A model generated the notes under the pieces. That model was not told the DNA's origin. It saw nothing but the letters and a program-made list of their open reading frames with translations, and did not search any database. From an uncultured Pseudomonadota bacterium (lineage in GTDB: Bacteria > Pseudomonadota > Gammaproteobacteria > Methylococcales > Methylomonadaceae), in contig CAIXED010000057.1 in NCBI GenBank assembly GCA_903918375.1, positions 1-35,620 of the forward strand: a stretch of 35,620 bases of DNA. Reading direction: 5' to 3'. Positions 17,227 to 26,344 of the stretch are shown here, piece after piece (the stretch's first letter is position 1; the number at the start of each line of letters is the position of its first letter). Both the position numbers and the translations under genes were made by a program.

Positions 17227-17817
17227 ATGACTGATGATGAATTAAAAGCCTTAGTTGCAAGTCTCGCTATTGACAGCAAAAATTTGCGTGAAGCTCAAAA
17301 AGCGACGGACGAACAAATGAAAAAAACAGATGAGCAAATGAAGCGCACCGACGAGCAAATAAAACGTACTGATGCAAAATTAGAGCGCATGGGCATTACG
17401 CTGGGCAATATCGGTAAAAATCAAGGTGATGTCGCAGAAGAGTTCTTTTTACACAGCCTGCTTAAAGACAATCGTTTAGGTAATATTCATTTCGACGATG
17501 TGGTTAAAAACATGCAAAAACATCGTGGCCAAATTCAAGAAGAATACGATTTGGTGATGACTAATGGCAATGCGGTGGGAATTGTCGAAGTGAAATACAA
17601 AGCCCACGCTAACGATTTAGATAAATTAGATCGCAAAATGAAATGCTTTAAACAGCTATTTCCGATTTACCAAGACTTTAAACAATACGGCGCGATTGCT
17701 GCATTCCACATCAATGAAGACGCCAAAAAAGAAGCTTTGCAACGTGGCTATTTTGTTTTACAGCGCAGTGGCGACTTGGTACATACCGAAAGCGCTGAAA
17801 CTTTAACCGTTCTCTAA
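17227..17817 (+). CDS. PD-(D/E)XK-like protein with N-terminal heptad repeats
   Basis: The start chosen is the ATG at 17227 (MTDDELKALV), preceded by GGAG; the frame is open 29 codons further upstream but crosses the candidate promoter. The 196-residue protein has a tandem seven-residue repeat at about 28-54 (TDEQMKK, TDEQMKR, TDEQIKR, TDAKLER), which is a short coiled coil. It is followed by a nuclease-like fold: GDVAEEFFLHSL, then EYDLVMTNGNAVGIVEVKYKA, giving Glu, Asp and E-x-K in the order of the PD-(D/E)XK superfamily. Many proteins with this layout are found in cyanobacteria and proteobacteria without assigned function. It is convergent with glk, the two stops being adjacent with no spacer. 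Confidence 0.72.
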   Translation: MTDDELKALVASLAIDSKNLREAQKATDEQMKKTDEQMKRTDEQIKRTDAKLERMGITLGNIGKNQGDVAEEFFLHSLLKDNRLGNIHFDDVVKNMQKHRGQIQEEYDLVMTNGNAVGIVEVKYKAHANDLDKLDRKMKCFKQLFPIYQDFKQYGAIAAFHINEDAKKEALQRGYFVLQRSGDLVHTESAETLTVL

Positions 17818-18795
17818 TCAAGCATAAAAATACATCGCACCCAACAAAGGTGTTTTCGGATTTAACGATAATTTCACCGAAACGCTAGACAATAACGGTT
17901 GAAACCGCCCTTTAGCAATAAAGCCTTTCAAAAACACGCCGGATTCCAATATTGGCCGGATTTTCGGCCCTATCCCACCACCAATAAACACGCCACCGGT
18001 AGCAAAGCTTTTCAAAGCCAAATTACTGGCTTCAGCACCGTAAATTTCCACCAACAAACGCACCGCTTCTTGGCACAATTTATCTTCACCTTGCACACCT
18101 AAGCGTGAAATCAAGGCATTACGATCAATCCCAGCACAATCTTTAGCATCCGGCACTATCGGACAAGCCGGCGCAAAACCGCTATCACATAAAAAATCAT
18201 AAAGATGACTAAAGCCTATGCCTGACAAAATCCGTTCATAACTGACATGATCAGGATATAAACCGCGCAAATACTGCAACAAAGCATCTTGCTGAGCGGT
18301 TTGCGGCGCGAAACTACAATGACCACCTTCGGTCGCCATCGGCTGATAACGTTCACCATTCCAATGCAAAATCGCTTCACCTAACCCTGTACCCGCCGCA
18401 ATCACAGCAATATTGCCAGTTTGCGGTTTAGCGTTAGGATTTAGCTCGATAAATTCATCGGCTTTTAGATGCAACATGCCAACTGCCATTGCTTCTAAAT
18501 CATTTAATAACTTAACTTTCTCGGTACCCAGCAAGGTTTTCAGCTGTTCACCATCCAACAACCAAGGCAAATTAGTAGTTTGGCAGCGTTGATTAATCAC
18601 TGGGCCAGCAATGCCAAAACAGGCAGCATCAACCCTAACTTCATTGAGCAAGAATAATTGCAGGATTTCTTCAAAGGTCGGGTAATCACCACTGGCAAAA
18701 GTTTGTTCACGACGCACGCTTAAACTGCCATCGACTTGTGTTTCGATTAGGGCTAGAACCGTTTTAGTTCCGCCAATATCACCGGCTAAAATCAT
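17818..18795 (-). CDS. glk: Glucokinase
   Basis: Glk phosphorylates glucose to glucose-6-phosphate with ATP. The 325-residue protein is of the E. coli Glk type: N-terminal ATP-binding GDIGGTKTVLAL, LNDLEAMAVGM, AAGTGLGEAILHW, the glucose-binding EGGHCSFAP, and the second phosphate motif GGVFIGGGIGPKI. It starts five bases after the stop of the GH15-like gene, whose last codons supply its Shine-Dalgarno sequence (GAGG), so the two are translationally linked. It abuts the convergent PD-(D/E)XK-like gene. Confidence 0.95.
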   Translation of the reverse strand: MILAGDIGGTKTVLALIETQVDGSLSVRREQTFASGDYPTFEEILQLFLLNEVRVDAACFGIAGPVINQRCQTTNLPWLLDGEQLKTLLGTEKVKLLNDLEAMAVGMLHLKADEFIELNPNAKPQTGNIAVIAAGTGLGEAILHWNGERYQPMATEGGHCSFAPQTAQQDALLQYLRGLYPDHVSYERILSGIGFSHLYDFLCDSGFAPACPIVPDAKDCAGIDRNALISRLGVQGEDKLCQEAVRLLVEIYGAEASNLALKSFATGGVFIGGGIGPKIRPILESGVFLKGFIAKGRFQPLLSSVSVKLSLNPKTPLLGAMYFYA

Positions 18796-18800
18796 CGTCG

Positions 18801-21800
18801 TTACGCCTCGGATTGGTTAAGTAAATAAATCAATGCGTCCAAAATGCCATTGGCTACCGCATGAGGTGGCAATTGGTAAAACGCTTGCCAAGCCAGTGAC
18901 ACACATTCTTCATAATGATCACGGAATTGCGGGTGTTTTTGCAGCCAGCTAATCCGCACCGCATGGCCGATTAAAATATCAGTCACCAAAGTATCGTCCA
19001 CATAAAACTCAGGATTGTCGCGCACCACATAAGCCAAGGTTCGCAAGGCTTCCACGCTTAGTTGCCGATAAATCGGTGCCTGAATTTTGTTGAGAATATG
19101 ATTGATGTGTAGCTTAAAACTCTGTTCGCCAGCGGTCATTTGCGCCAGCATAATTTCACTATCAATCCGGCGTTTGCTGTTGTATTTCTCGCCGATCATT
19201 AAACCTTTGCAGTGATGCAATAAATCCCAAACACCGCTGAAAAAGGCTTCATTTTCTCGGCCAACACTACCCCATTGCTCACGCCAAGCGTACCAGTCTT
19301 GATTACCGGTTTCTGGGTCCATCGCAGCTGAAAATCTGGCTGTGGCCAAATCGCCTTGCGAGCCGCCGTAATGCAAACTTTCTACTTCACCCAGCTGAGT
19401 TTCGCTGTTGCTGTAATCTTCTAAGGTTTCTTGCACCGATTGCGCTAATTGATGCGGTGCCATCGCCAAAATATCGTTGAAGGCATAGTCTAAAGAGGTA
19501 CTGGTTAAGCGTTTTTGGCGGGCAATAATCAATTGCAAAATATGCCCAACCCGAATCGTGTGCATATCAGCAAACAAAGCCGGATTGCGCTTAATCAACA
19601 TACCCAAGTAAATAATTAACTCTTGAATCAAAATTTGCTGACTGGTATCGCTGGGATTGAAATCGCGTATCGTCGCTAAAATCTGCGAAGAATCGGCAGG
19701 GCGTGACAAAGTGGCTTTGCCGCTATAAGCACGACCCAAGGTCAAGCCATGTTGACGCACCAAAATCTCAGTCGCTGCTTGTTCAAGGTTAATATCGTAT
19801 TTGCCTAACAAACCCGCACAACGACGAACGATATACCAAACGTGTTGATCCCCTGCCCGCGCATAGACTTCTTCCAACAAATCCCGCACTCGACAGTTAT
19901 CAGCCAAGCCGGTTTGATAATCCAAACCGTGGCGTTGACTCAACAAACTCAAGACTTCGAGTTGTGCGTATAAATTAGGATTGGTTTGTAATTGTTGAAT
20001 CAAGAAATCATCGTCATTAATTTCCCATTCGGTCAGCACGAAGCTGTCTAAAAAGTTGTGAACCTGAGCGTCATTAGTCGGCAATAAATATTCAAAAGGC
20101 CGCTCTACATCCTCCCAATTAGCTGCTGAAAAACGAAAATCATGCAGATAATTAATTTGTTCACGGCAAATCGATTCGAGCAATTGATCCGTCAATAAAT
20201 TAAGCTCAACTGGCGTCTGCTGAACTTGGCCTTGTTGTAGCTGGGCGATGAATGCCAGCAATAATTCCCGATCTTCGCCGACTAACATATTGTGTTTAAT
20301 ATTAATCACCAGCAACGGCGCAGCATGGCAATCCCATTGCTGACTGATATAGGCTAATTCGGTGCTCAAGCGCTGGATCAACATGCGGTTATCCATCGCA
20401 ATATAAAAACCTTTTTGGTTGATAAACTGCGGCAAAAACAGCAAAGGCTCACCCGCCAATCGATACAATTTAGCCGTCGCCATACTGCGTAACTGACGCA
20501 GTGGCCGTCCAGTTAAAGCCATTCGATCATTACGCCCAACTTGGGTATAAGCTTGCGCCAATTCGCTACCGTCGCGCACTTGAATCGGGGCAATATCAGC
20601 CAAAGTTTGCGAGGCAATGCCGTGTTGCTGCAAATCGGCTTGTAGTTGCTCATCTTCTGCTAATAAGGCAATTTGCACCGTGGTTTGGCTATTGCGTTGT
20701 TTGATTTTGTGGCGACCGAGGGGATCAATATCATCCAAGCTGATCAATTGGTCTTGTAACAAACCACCCAGAATGCTCAAGCTCTGCGCCCAAACTAAAG
20801 GCACGTTATCATTGGCGACACGGCTTTGACTGTGCGGCTGGGCTTTTTCGGCTTCGATTAAATGCTCAGGAACAAAATACACTTCTGGCAACAACCACTG
20901 GCCGTTTTGTTCGACTAATAAGTTATCCAAACGCTGACGATATTCCTCGGCTTGTTGTTGGTTACCGGCGAACAGATGATTGAGTTGTAAATAGCAGAAA
21001 AACAGCGGCCATTCGCATTCGATGTGCATAAACTGCTTTAGCTCATGCGGCTCGTAATGCAAGCGCTGATGGTCTTCAATCACGGTTTGATGGCCGTCCA
21101 ACAAAAAGCGTTTGCAACCGTAATTACCTTGTAATTTCTCGACGATCAAAGCCTCGGTTCTTTCCCGCAAGGCTTGATTATCAACCGCAAAGGCTGGAAA
21201 ACCGGTGATGCTTAATAAGGCTGAATCGACTTCTTTAGAAATCGACTCGCGCGGCAACAGCGATTCCAAAGTAATCCGAGTACGGGCAATATCATCACTC
21301 ACCACATGAATCAAAGCACTTTGATCGCCATCGGCACCAAACAAATTACAGCCCGACATCGCTTCTAAAGCCGCTTTTGCCATGCCGATTGAACTGGCAT
21401 TGAGCTCAGCAATGCCGTGGTTCATTTTGTTGCCACGTTCCCAAATTCCATAATCAGGCGTTCGGTAGGCGCGACTGATGTAATGCACCAAGTTTTGCAC
21501 GAAATTGACTTCATCAAAACTAAACACAATTCGTAAACCAGAAGCGGTCATTTGCGCCAGCATCAACAAAAACAATGAAGTCGCATCCAGCTGTAAATGT
21601 CCCCATTCATCATCGCCGACCACGACTTCACCGGTTTGGGTGTTGTATTTGGCGTGCAAAGCATCCAGTGGGTCTTGAGTATGTTTGAATTTTTCGACTT
21701 TAGCCGATTGCCGCATCATGGCAATCAACAAACCCCGCATTAATTTCACTGTGCTTTGCTCAAGCGAATAAGCCCGCTCAAGCTCAAGGCCTTGTTTGCG

Positions 21801-21986
21801 ATACGCCAAGCCTAGGCCCCATGCTGCCAAGATGCTGTAGACGTTATCGCGCACCCAAGCATCGGTGTAATTGCCGTGGCTATTCACTGCGGTACTGGCA
21901 GGCAATAAGCCGCTGATCCAATCTTGTCGGTCGAGGATGATTTCTTGAACTTGGCGGTAATAAGTGTCGAGCGAGTCGGTGGTCAT
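18801..21986 (-). CDS. GH15-family / phosphorylase kinase alpha-beta-like protein
   Basis: The frame is open up to 22172, but the first 62 codons there lie in a palindromic repeat; the natural start is the ATG at 21986 (MTTDSLDTYYRQVQEIILDRQDWISGLLPAS), giving 1061 residues. The N-terminal half has the (alpha/alpha)6 glucoamylase-like signatures NYTDAWVRDNVYSILAAWGLGLAYRK, DEWGHLQLDATSLFLLMLAQMTASG and YGIWERGNKMNHG. The length and the C-terminal region match bacterial homologues of the eukaryotic phosphorylase b kinase alpha/beta subunits. A glucan-binding or hydrolytic role in glycogen turnover is likely, in line with glk immediately downstream and glgP nearby, but the substrate is not established for this group. 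Confidence 0.88.
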   Translation of the reverse strand: MTTDSLDTYYRQVQEIILDRQDWISGLLPASTAVNSHGNYTDAWVRDNVYSILAAWGLGLAYRKQGLELERAYSLEQSTVKLMRGLLIAMMRQSAKVEKFKHTQDPLDALHAKYNTQTGEVVVGDDEWGHLQLDATSLFLLMLAQMTASGLRIVFSFDEVNFVQNLVHYISRAYRTPDYGIWERGNKMNHGIAELNASSIGMAKAALEAMSGCNLFGADGDQSALIHVVSDDIARTRITLESLLPRESISKEVDSALLSITGFPAFAVDNQALRERTEALIVEKLQGNYGCKRFLLDGHQTVIEDHQRLHYEPHELKQFMHIECEWPLFFCYLQLNHLFAGNQQQAEEYRQRLDNLLVEQNGQWLLPEVYFVPEHLIEAEKAQPHSQSRVANDNVPLVWAQSLSILGGLLQDQLISLDDIDPLGRHKIKQRNSQTTVQIALLAEDEQLQADLQQHGIASQTLADIAPIQVRDGSELAQAYTQVGRNDRMALTGRPLRQLRSMATAKLYRLAGEPLLFLPQFINQKGFYIAMDNRMLIQRLSTELAYISQQWDCHAAPLLVINIKHNMLVGEDRELLLAFIAQLQQGQVQQTPVELNLLTDQLLESICREQINYLHDFRFSAANWEDVERPFEYLLPTNDAQVHNFLDSFVLTEWEINDDDFLIQQLQTNPNLYAQLEVLSLLSQRHGLDYQTGLADNCRVRDLLEEVYARAGDQHVWYIVRRCAGLLGKYDINLEQAATEILVRQHGLTLGRAYSGKATLSRPADSSQILATIRDFNPSDTSQQILIQELIIYLGMLIKRNPALFADMHTIRVGHILQLIIARQKRLTSTSLDYAFNDILAMAPHQLAQSVQETLEDYSNSETQLGEVESLHYGGSQGDLATARFSAAMDPETGNQDWYAWREQWGSVGRENEAFFSGVWDLLHHCKGLMIGEKYNSKRRIDSEIMLAQMTAGEQSFKLHINHILNKIQAPIYRQLSVEALRTLAYVVRDNPEFYVDDTLVTDILIGHAVRISWLQKHPQFRDHYEECVSLAWQAFYQLPPHAVANGILDALIYLLNQSEA

Positions 21987-22271
21987 ATCAAATAGGGGGC
22001 TTGCGAGTTTGTGGTTGTTTCCCCGTCTGCCGCGCCGAGCACCGAAGCTTTTACTGAGAACAGCCCGCTCTATGTCAGAGCAGTTGTCGCCGCATGGACG
22101 CGGCGAGTTGGCAAAGGGGCAGGAAGCCCCTTTTGCTAACCCCCAGTAAAAGCTTCGGTGCGCAGGAAGCAAGCGGCGGTCGGTTTGCCTTTCTTTTGGC
22201 TACTTATAAAGATAATAAACTAACTTTGACCGGTTGTTATTGACTTGTAGCAAGTTGAAAGGTGAAAAGTC
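21987..22271. repeat. Palindromic repeat element between DUF2126 and GH15 genes
   Basis: A perfect 18-bp inverted repeat (GCACCGAAGCTTTTACTG at 22039-22056 and its complement at 22144-22161) encloses two smaller hairpins: CGCCGC/GCGGCG near 22090-22105 and GGGGC/GCCCC near 22116-22130. The flank GTTTGCCTTTCTTTTGGC (about 22181) resembles a widespread proteobacterial repeat. The element separates two minus-strand genes that otherwise look like one operon, and could influence read-through or mRNA stability. Confidence 0.65.
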
Positions 22272-25200
22272 TTAAGATTGCGGCTGCCAACGTAAATCTA
22301 AAGTCATCGGAAACCTCGGGTTCAACGGCTCGGTAGTAACATGAACCGCCCCTGCCGTATGCCCATGCTCCCAAAACCTCGCCCGACGCCGTGCTTCCGC
22401 TTCATTGGCATTGACCGGAAACGTCTCGTAATTGCGACCACCAGGATGGCTGACGTGATAAGTACAACCACCAATCGAACGGCCATTCCAACTATCCAAC
22501 ACATCAAACACCAACGGCGCATGAACACCAATCGTTGGATGCAAAGCCGACGGTGGCGCCCAAGCTTTAAACCGCACCCCAGCAACATATTCACCCGGCA
22601 CACCAGTCGGATGCAAAGGCACTAAACGACCGTTGCAAACCACTTGGTGACGATTACCAATCATCCCCGTCACCTTAACCTGCAAGCGCTCCACAGATGA
22701 ATCGACATAGCGCGCGGTGCCTGATCCGCTGACTTCCTCACCCAACACATGCCAAGGTTCAATTGCTTGTCGCAATTCCAGCTCAACGCCTTCATAAACC
22801 ACCGAACCATAACGCGGAAAACGGAATTCAATAAACGGTGCAAACCAAGCATCATCAAAGGCAAAGCCAGCACTGCGTAAATCGCGACCAATATCGCGCA
22901 TATCTTGTTCAATAAAATACGGCAACATGAATCTATCATGCAGCGCGGTATCCCAATACACCAATTTGCCTTGATACGGTGTTTTCCAAAACCGCGCCAC
23001 CAAAGCCCGAAGCAACAAAGCTTGCAGCAAACTCATTTGATAATGCGGTGGCATTTCAAAAGCTCGTAACTCCAACAAACCTAATCGACCGGTTGAAGAA
23101 TCGGGCGAATACAATTTGTCGATACAAAACTCGGCACGATGGGTATTACCGGTTAAATCAATCAGTAAATTACGTAACAAGCGATCCACTAGCCAAGGCT
23201 GTGCACTTTCTTCACCAGACTTTAACTGGTCTTGCATTTGTTGGAAGACAATTTCCAATTCATACAAATTGTCATCACGGGCTTCATCAACCCTTGGCGC
23301 TTGGCTAGTCGGGCCGACAAATTGCCCAGAAAATAAATACGATAAAGCCGGATGCTGTTGCCAATAGACAATCAAGCTCCGCAACAAATCAGGACGACGC
23401 AAAAATGGGCTGTCTGCCGCTGATGCACCGCCTAAAGTAATGTGATTACCGCCACCAGTGCCGGTATGGCGACCATCAAGCATGAATTTTTCGGTGGCTA
23501 AACGGGTTAAACGCGCTTGCTGATAAAAAATCTCGGTATTGGTTTCTAACTGCTGCCAACTCGCTGCGGGTTGCACGTTGACTTCTATCACACCGGGATC
23601 AGGCGTGACTGACAGTGATGACAACCGTGGATCACGCGGTGGTTGATAGCCTTCTAAACGAATCGGCTGTTTCAATTGACTGGCGGTGGCTTCAATCGCA
23701 TGGACTAATTCCAGCCAATCTTCCAATCGCATTAACGGTGGCATAAACACATATAAAAAGCCGTCACGCACTTGCAGACCCAAGGCGGTATGAATCACTT
23801 GTTTTGGCTCTGGCTGCGAATTAACTGCGGTCGGTTTATTCGGTTTTTTATTAGCTTCGCTGGGTTTTAAAGCTTGCCGCTCAGCGAATGGATCAACCGG
23901 CAATTGCACTTCAAAATCATCCGGTGCCAGCCAAGGCAAACTATTCAGCGGTAAACGCAAACCCATTGGCGAATCACCCGCCAACAAATACAAGCGAGGA
24001 TGTTTCAAAGGCCACAAACTCGATTGCCAACCTGAGGTTTCCAAAGGCTTAATCGGCAACACATAACCAACTACCTCCGCTAAACCGTGACGCAATTTAT
24101 TGGCCAAAGCTTGCCGCTCGCCAGCATTTTGCAAATCAGCTTGATGCGGATCGAGATTAATCGGCAATCGACTTTCTTGATCTAAAGCGTGCAAAGGGTC
24201 TTCGTAAGCGGGGATTAAATAATCAGTATGCAGTGACAGATTTTTGGCCAATTGCTCGGCAAAGCTTTTTAATTGGCTATGACCAATCTCAGCCCCTTGC
24301 TCGGCAATTAAAGCCTGTTGCTGCCAAATCGCTTCACCATCAGTTCGCCAATAGACATTTAAAGCCCAACGCGGCAAAGGCTCGCCCGGATACCATTTGC
24401 CCTGACCAAAATGCACCACACCATTGGCGGCAAATTGCTGTTTCAGGCGCTGCAATAATTGATTGGCTAATTGCCACTTTTGTTCGCCCAATGCCGCCAC
24501 CGTCCATTCTGGCGCATCCATATTATCGACCGAGACAAAAGTCGGCTCCCCGCCTTGGGTTAAACGCACATCAGCGGCAATTAATTTTTTATCGATAGCC
24601 TGACCTAAGGCGCGAATCGCTTGCCATTGGCTATCGTTATAAGGCTTGGTAACACGAGGATCTTCGTGAATACGGGTGACTTTCATCACCACATCCAACT
24701 TAGATTCACAGATCCCAGTCATCCCACAAACCGGTGCAGCCGAAGCCGGTGTTGCACTGACAGCTAAAGGAATATGCCCTTCACCAGCCAACAAGCCCGA
24801 TGTGGCATCCAAGCCCACCCAGCCAGCGCCAGGAATATAAGCCTCACACCAAGCGTGTAAATCGGTAAAGTCTTCAATCGGGCCAGCTGGACCATCTAAT
24901 GGTTTTTCATCAGCGACTAATTGAATTAAATAACCTGAAACAAAACGGGCGGCGATGCCCATATGCCGAAGAACTTGCACCAATAACCAAGCACTATCAC
25001 GGCAAGAACCGGATTTTTTGCTTAAAGTTTCCTCACAGCTTTGAACCCCCGGCTCCATCCGAATCAAATACGAGACTTCGCGGTGTAGGCTTTGATTGAG
25101 CTGAACCAGAAAATGGGTAATGTTTAAATCATCAGCAATTTGGCTTTTAAATTGCGTTAGCCAAGCTTTCAACAAAGGCCCAGCGGCTTCCGCTTCTAAA

Positions 25201-25550
25201 TACGGTGCTAATTCCAGCTGCAAAGTGTCAGGATAGGCAAACGGGTAATGCTCAGCCCAATCTTCGACAAAAAAATCAAACGGGTTGATCACCGTCATAT
25301 CAGCCAGCAAATCCACGCTGATGTCGATTTCGCTGGTTGGCTCTGGAAATGTTAAACGGGCAACAAAATTGCCATAAGCGTCTTGTTGCCAGTGAATAAA
25401 ATGCTTTTCGGGGCGGATGCTTAACGAATATCCGGTCACTGGCGTGCGGCTGTGGGCGGCAGGCCGAAGACGGATTTCATGTGGCGAAGCGGTTACTGGC
25501 CGATCGAACACATAATGAGATTGATGATGTAAAGCAACGCGAATAGTCAT
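22272..25550 (-). CDS. Transglutaminase-like protein with C-terminal DUF2126
   Basis: This is a 1092-residue protein. Residues 1-90 form the bacterial transglutaminase N-terminal region. Residues about 150-250 are a papain-like transglutaminase core with Cys183 (KKSGSCRDSAWLL), His232 (DLHAWCEAY) and Asp248 (VGLDATSG), so the catalytic triad is complete. From about 300 the DUF2126 region follows, with TQGGEPTFVSVDN and GQGKWYPGEPLPRWAL. Proteins of this architecture are conserved neighbours of alpha-E, circularly permuted ATP-grasp and Anbu genes, as here. The family is predicted to cleave or form amide bonds in a peptide-modification pathway; the substrate is unknown. AAGGTAG precedes the ATG, 12 bases after the Anbu stop. 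Confidence 0.93.
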   Translation of the reverse strand: MTIRVALHHQSHYVFDRPVTASPHEIRLRPAAHSRTPVTGYSLSIRPEKHFIHWQQDAYGNFVARLTFPEPTSEIDISVDLLADMTVINPFDFFVEDWAEHYPFAYPDTLQLELAPYLEAEAAGPLLKAWLTQFKSQIADDLNITHFLVQLNQSLHREVSYLIRMEPGVQSCEETLSKKSGSCRDSAWLLVQVLRHMGIAARFVSGYLIQLVADEKPLDGPAGPIEDFTDLHAWCEAYIPGAGWVGLDATSGLLAGEGHIPLAVSATPASAAPVCGMTGICESKLDVVMKVTRIHEDPRVTKPYNDSQWQAIRALGQAIDKKLIAADVRLTQGGEPTFVSVDNMDAPEWTVAALGEQKWQLANQLLQRLKQQFAANGVVHFGQGKWYPGEPLPRWALNVYWRTDGEAIWQQQALIAEQGAEIGHSQLKSFAEQLAKNLSLHTDYLIPAYEDPLHALDQESRLPINLDPHQADLQNAGERQALANKLRHGLAEVVGYVLPIKPLETSGWQSSLWPLKHPRLYLLAGDSPMGLRLPLNSLPWLAPDDFEVQLPVDPFAERQALKPSEANKKPNKPTAVNSQPEPKQVIHTALGLQVRDGFLYVFMPPLMRLEDWLELVHAIEATASQLKQPIRLEGYQPPRDPRLSSLSVTPDPGVIEVNVQPAASWQQLETNTEIFYQQARLTRLATEKFMLDGRHTGTGGGNHITLGGASAADSPFLRRPDLLRSLIVYWQQHPALSYLFSGQFVGPTSQAPRVDEARDDNLYELEIVFQQMQDQLKSGEESAQPWLVDRLLRNLLIDLTGNTHRAEFCIDKLYSPDSSTGRLGLLELRAFEMPPHYQMSLLQALLLRALVARFWKTPYQGKLVYWDTALHDRFMLPYFIEQDMRDIGRDLRSAGFAFDDAWFAPFIEFRFPRYGSVVYEGVELELRQAIEPWHVLGEEVSGSGTARYVDSSVERLQVKVTGMIGNRHQVVCNGRLVPLHPTGVPGEYVAGVRFKAWAPPSALHPTIGVHAPLVFDVLDSWNGRSIGGCTYHVSHPGGRNYETFPVNANEAEARRRARFWEHGHTAGAVHVTTEPLNPRFPMTLDLRWQPQS

Positions 25551-25562
25551 AGCTACCTTGCA

Positions 25563-26327
25563 TTAATAAGGCGGTGATAAATGTGGCTTATCGGCATCAG
25601 ATAGCCATTCTGGATTGGGCAAGGAAGCAAACACCCCTCGCAAACCATCCCCCCAACGTCGGCTAATTTGGGAAAAATACGGGTCGTCTTGGTCGATATG
25701 CTGCTGCACATCCAATCGCAAACTGTCCGGCCCATAACAGGCTAAATCAATCGGCAAACCTACAGATAAATTGCTACGCATGGTGGAATCAAAGGAAATC
25801 AACACACATTTCATTGCATCAGTGAGCGGCGTTTCTGGACGAATCACTCGATCAATAATCGGCTTGCCATACTTAGTTTCGCCAATCTGGAAATACGGAG
25901 TTTCTTCACCGGCTTCAATAAAATTGCCTTCGGCATAAATCATAAACAAGCGCATCCTTTCGCCTTTGATTTGACCACCGAGAATAAAATTAGCACTAGC
26001 ATCGACATTGTTCTGGGCTAAAAACACACCATCGTGTTGACGCACTTCGCGCAAGCATTCACCCAATAACTGCGCGACGTTAAACATCGAATCAACATTC
26101 CAGATATTGCGTTGATCAATCTGTCGGCCTTGCTGTTCCAACAAATTGATCGCATTTTGGGTAATCGATAAATTTCCAGAGCTCATGATGGTAATCACCC
26201 GATCACCTTCATTAACGAAGCTACGCATTTTTTTGAAACAGGAAATTTGGTCAATCCCAGCGTTAGTTCTGGAATCAGAAGCGAACACCATACCGGCGTC
26301 GAGTTTTAAGGCAACACAATAGGTCAT
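25563..26327 (-). CDS. Anbu, proteasome beta-subunit homologue
   Basis: This 254-residue protein starts MTYCVALKLDAGMVFASDSRTNAG. Removal of Met1 would expose Thr as the N-terminal nucleophile; Asp in ASDSRT (position 17 of the mature chain) and Lys in CFKKMRSF (about position 32) complete the proteasome-type active site. Anbu (ancestral beta-subunit) is a bacterial relative of HslV and the 20S proteasome that assembles into open ring or helical particles; its substrate and activity remain uncertain. It sits in its standard cluster with ATP-grasp, alpha-E and transglutaminase genes, all on the minus strand with short gaps. No strong Shine-Dalgarno sequence is visible. Confidence 0.93.
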   Translation of the reverse strand: MTYCVALKLDAGMVFASDSRTNAGIDQISCFKKMRSFVNEGDRVITIMSSGNLSITQNAINLLEQQGRQIDQRNIWNVDSMFNVAQLLGECLREVRQHDGVFLAQNNVDASANFILGGQIKGERMRLFMIYAEGNFIEAGEETPYFQIGETKYGKPIIDRVIRPETPLTDAMKCVLISFDSTMRSNLSVGLPIDLACYGPDSLRLDVQQHIDQDDPYFSQISRRWGDGLRGVFASLPNPEWLSDADKPHLSPPY

Positions 26328-26344
26328 AGTCTTGATTTAGGGCT

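Noticed and set aside
18801-22172. A longer form of the GH15-like protein starting at 22172.
   Set aside because: The extra 62 codons lie within a palindromic repeat and are Arg/Cys-rich without family similarity; MTTDSLDTYYRQVQ at 21986 is the natural N-terminus.
22322-22625. Overlapping open frames on both strands near the end of the DUF2126 gene.
   Set aside because: They are shadows of the 1092-residue gene, Met/Arg-rich and without known motifs.
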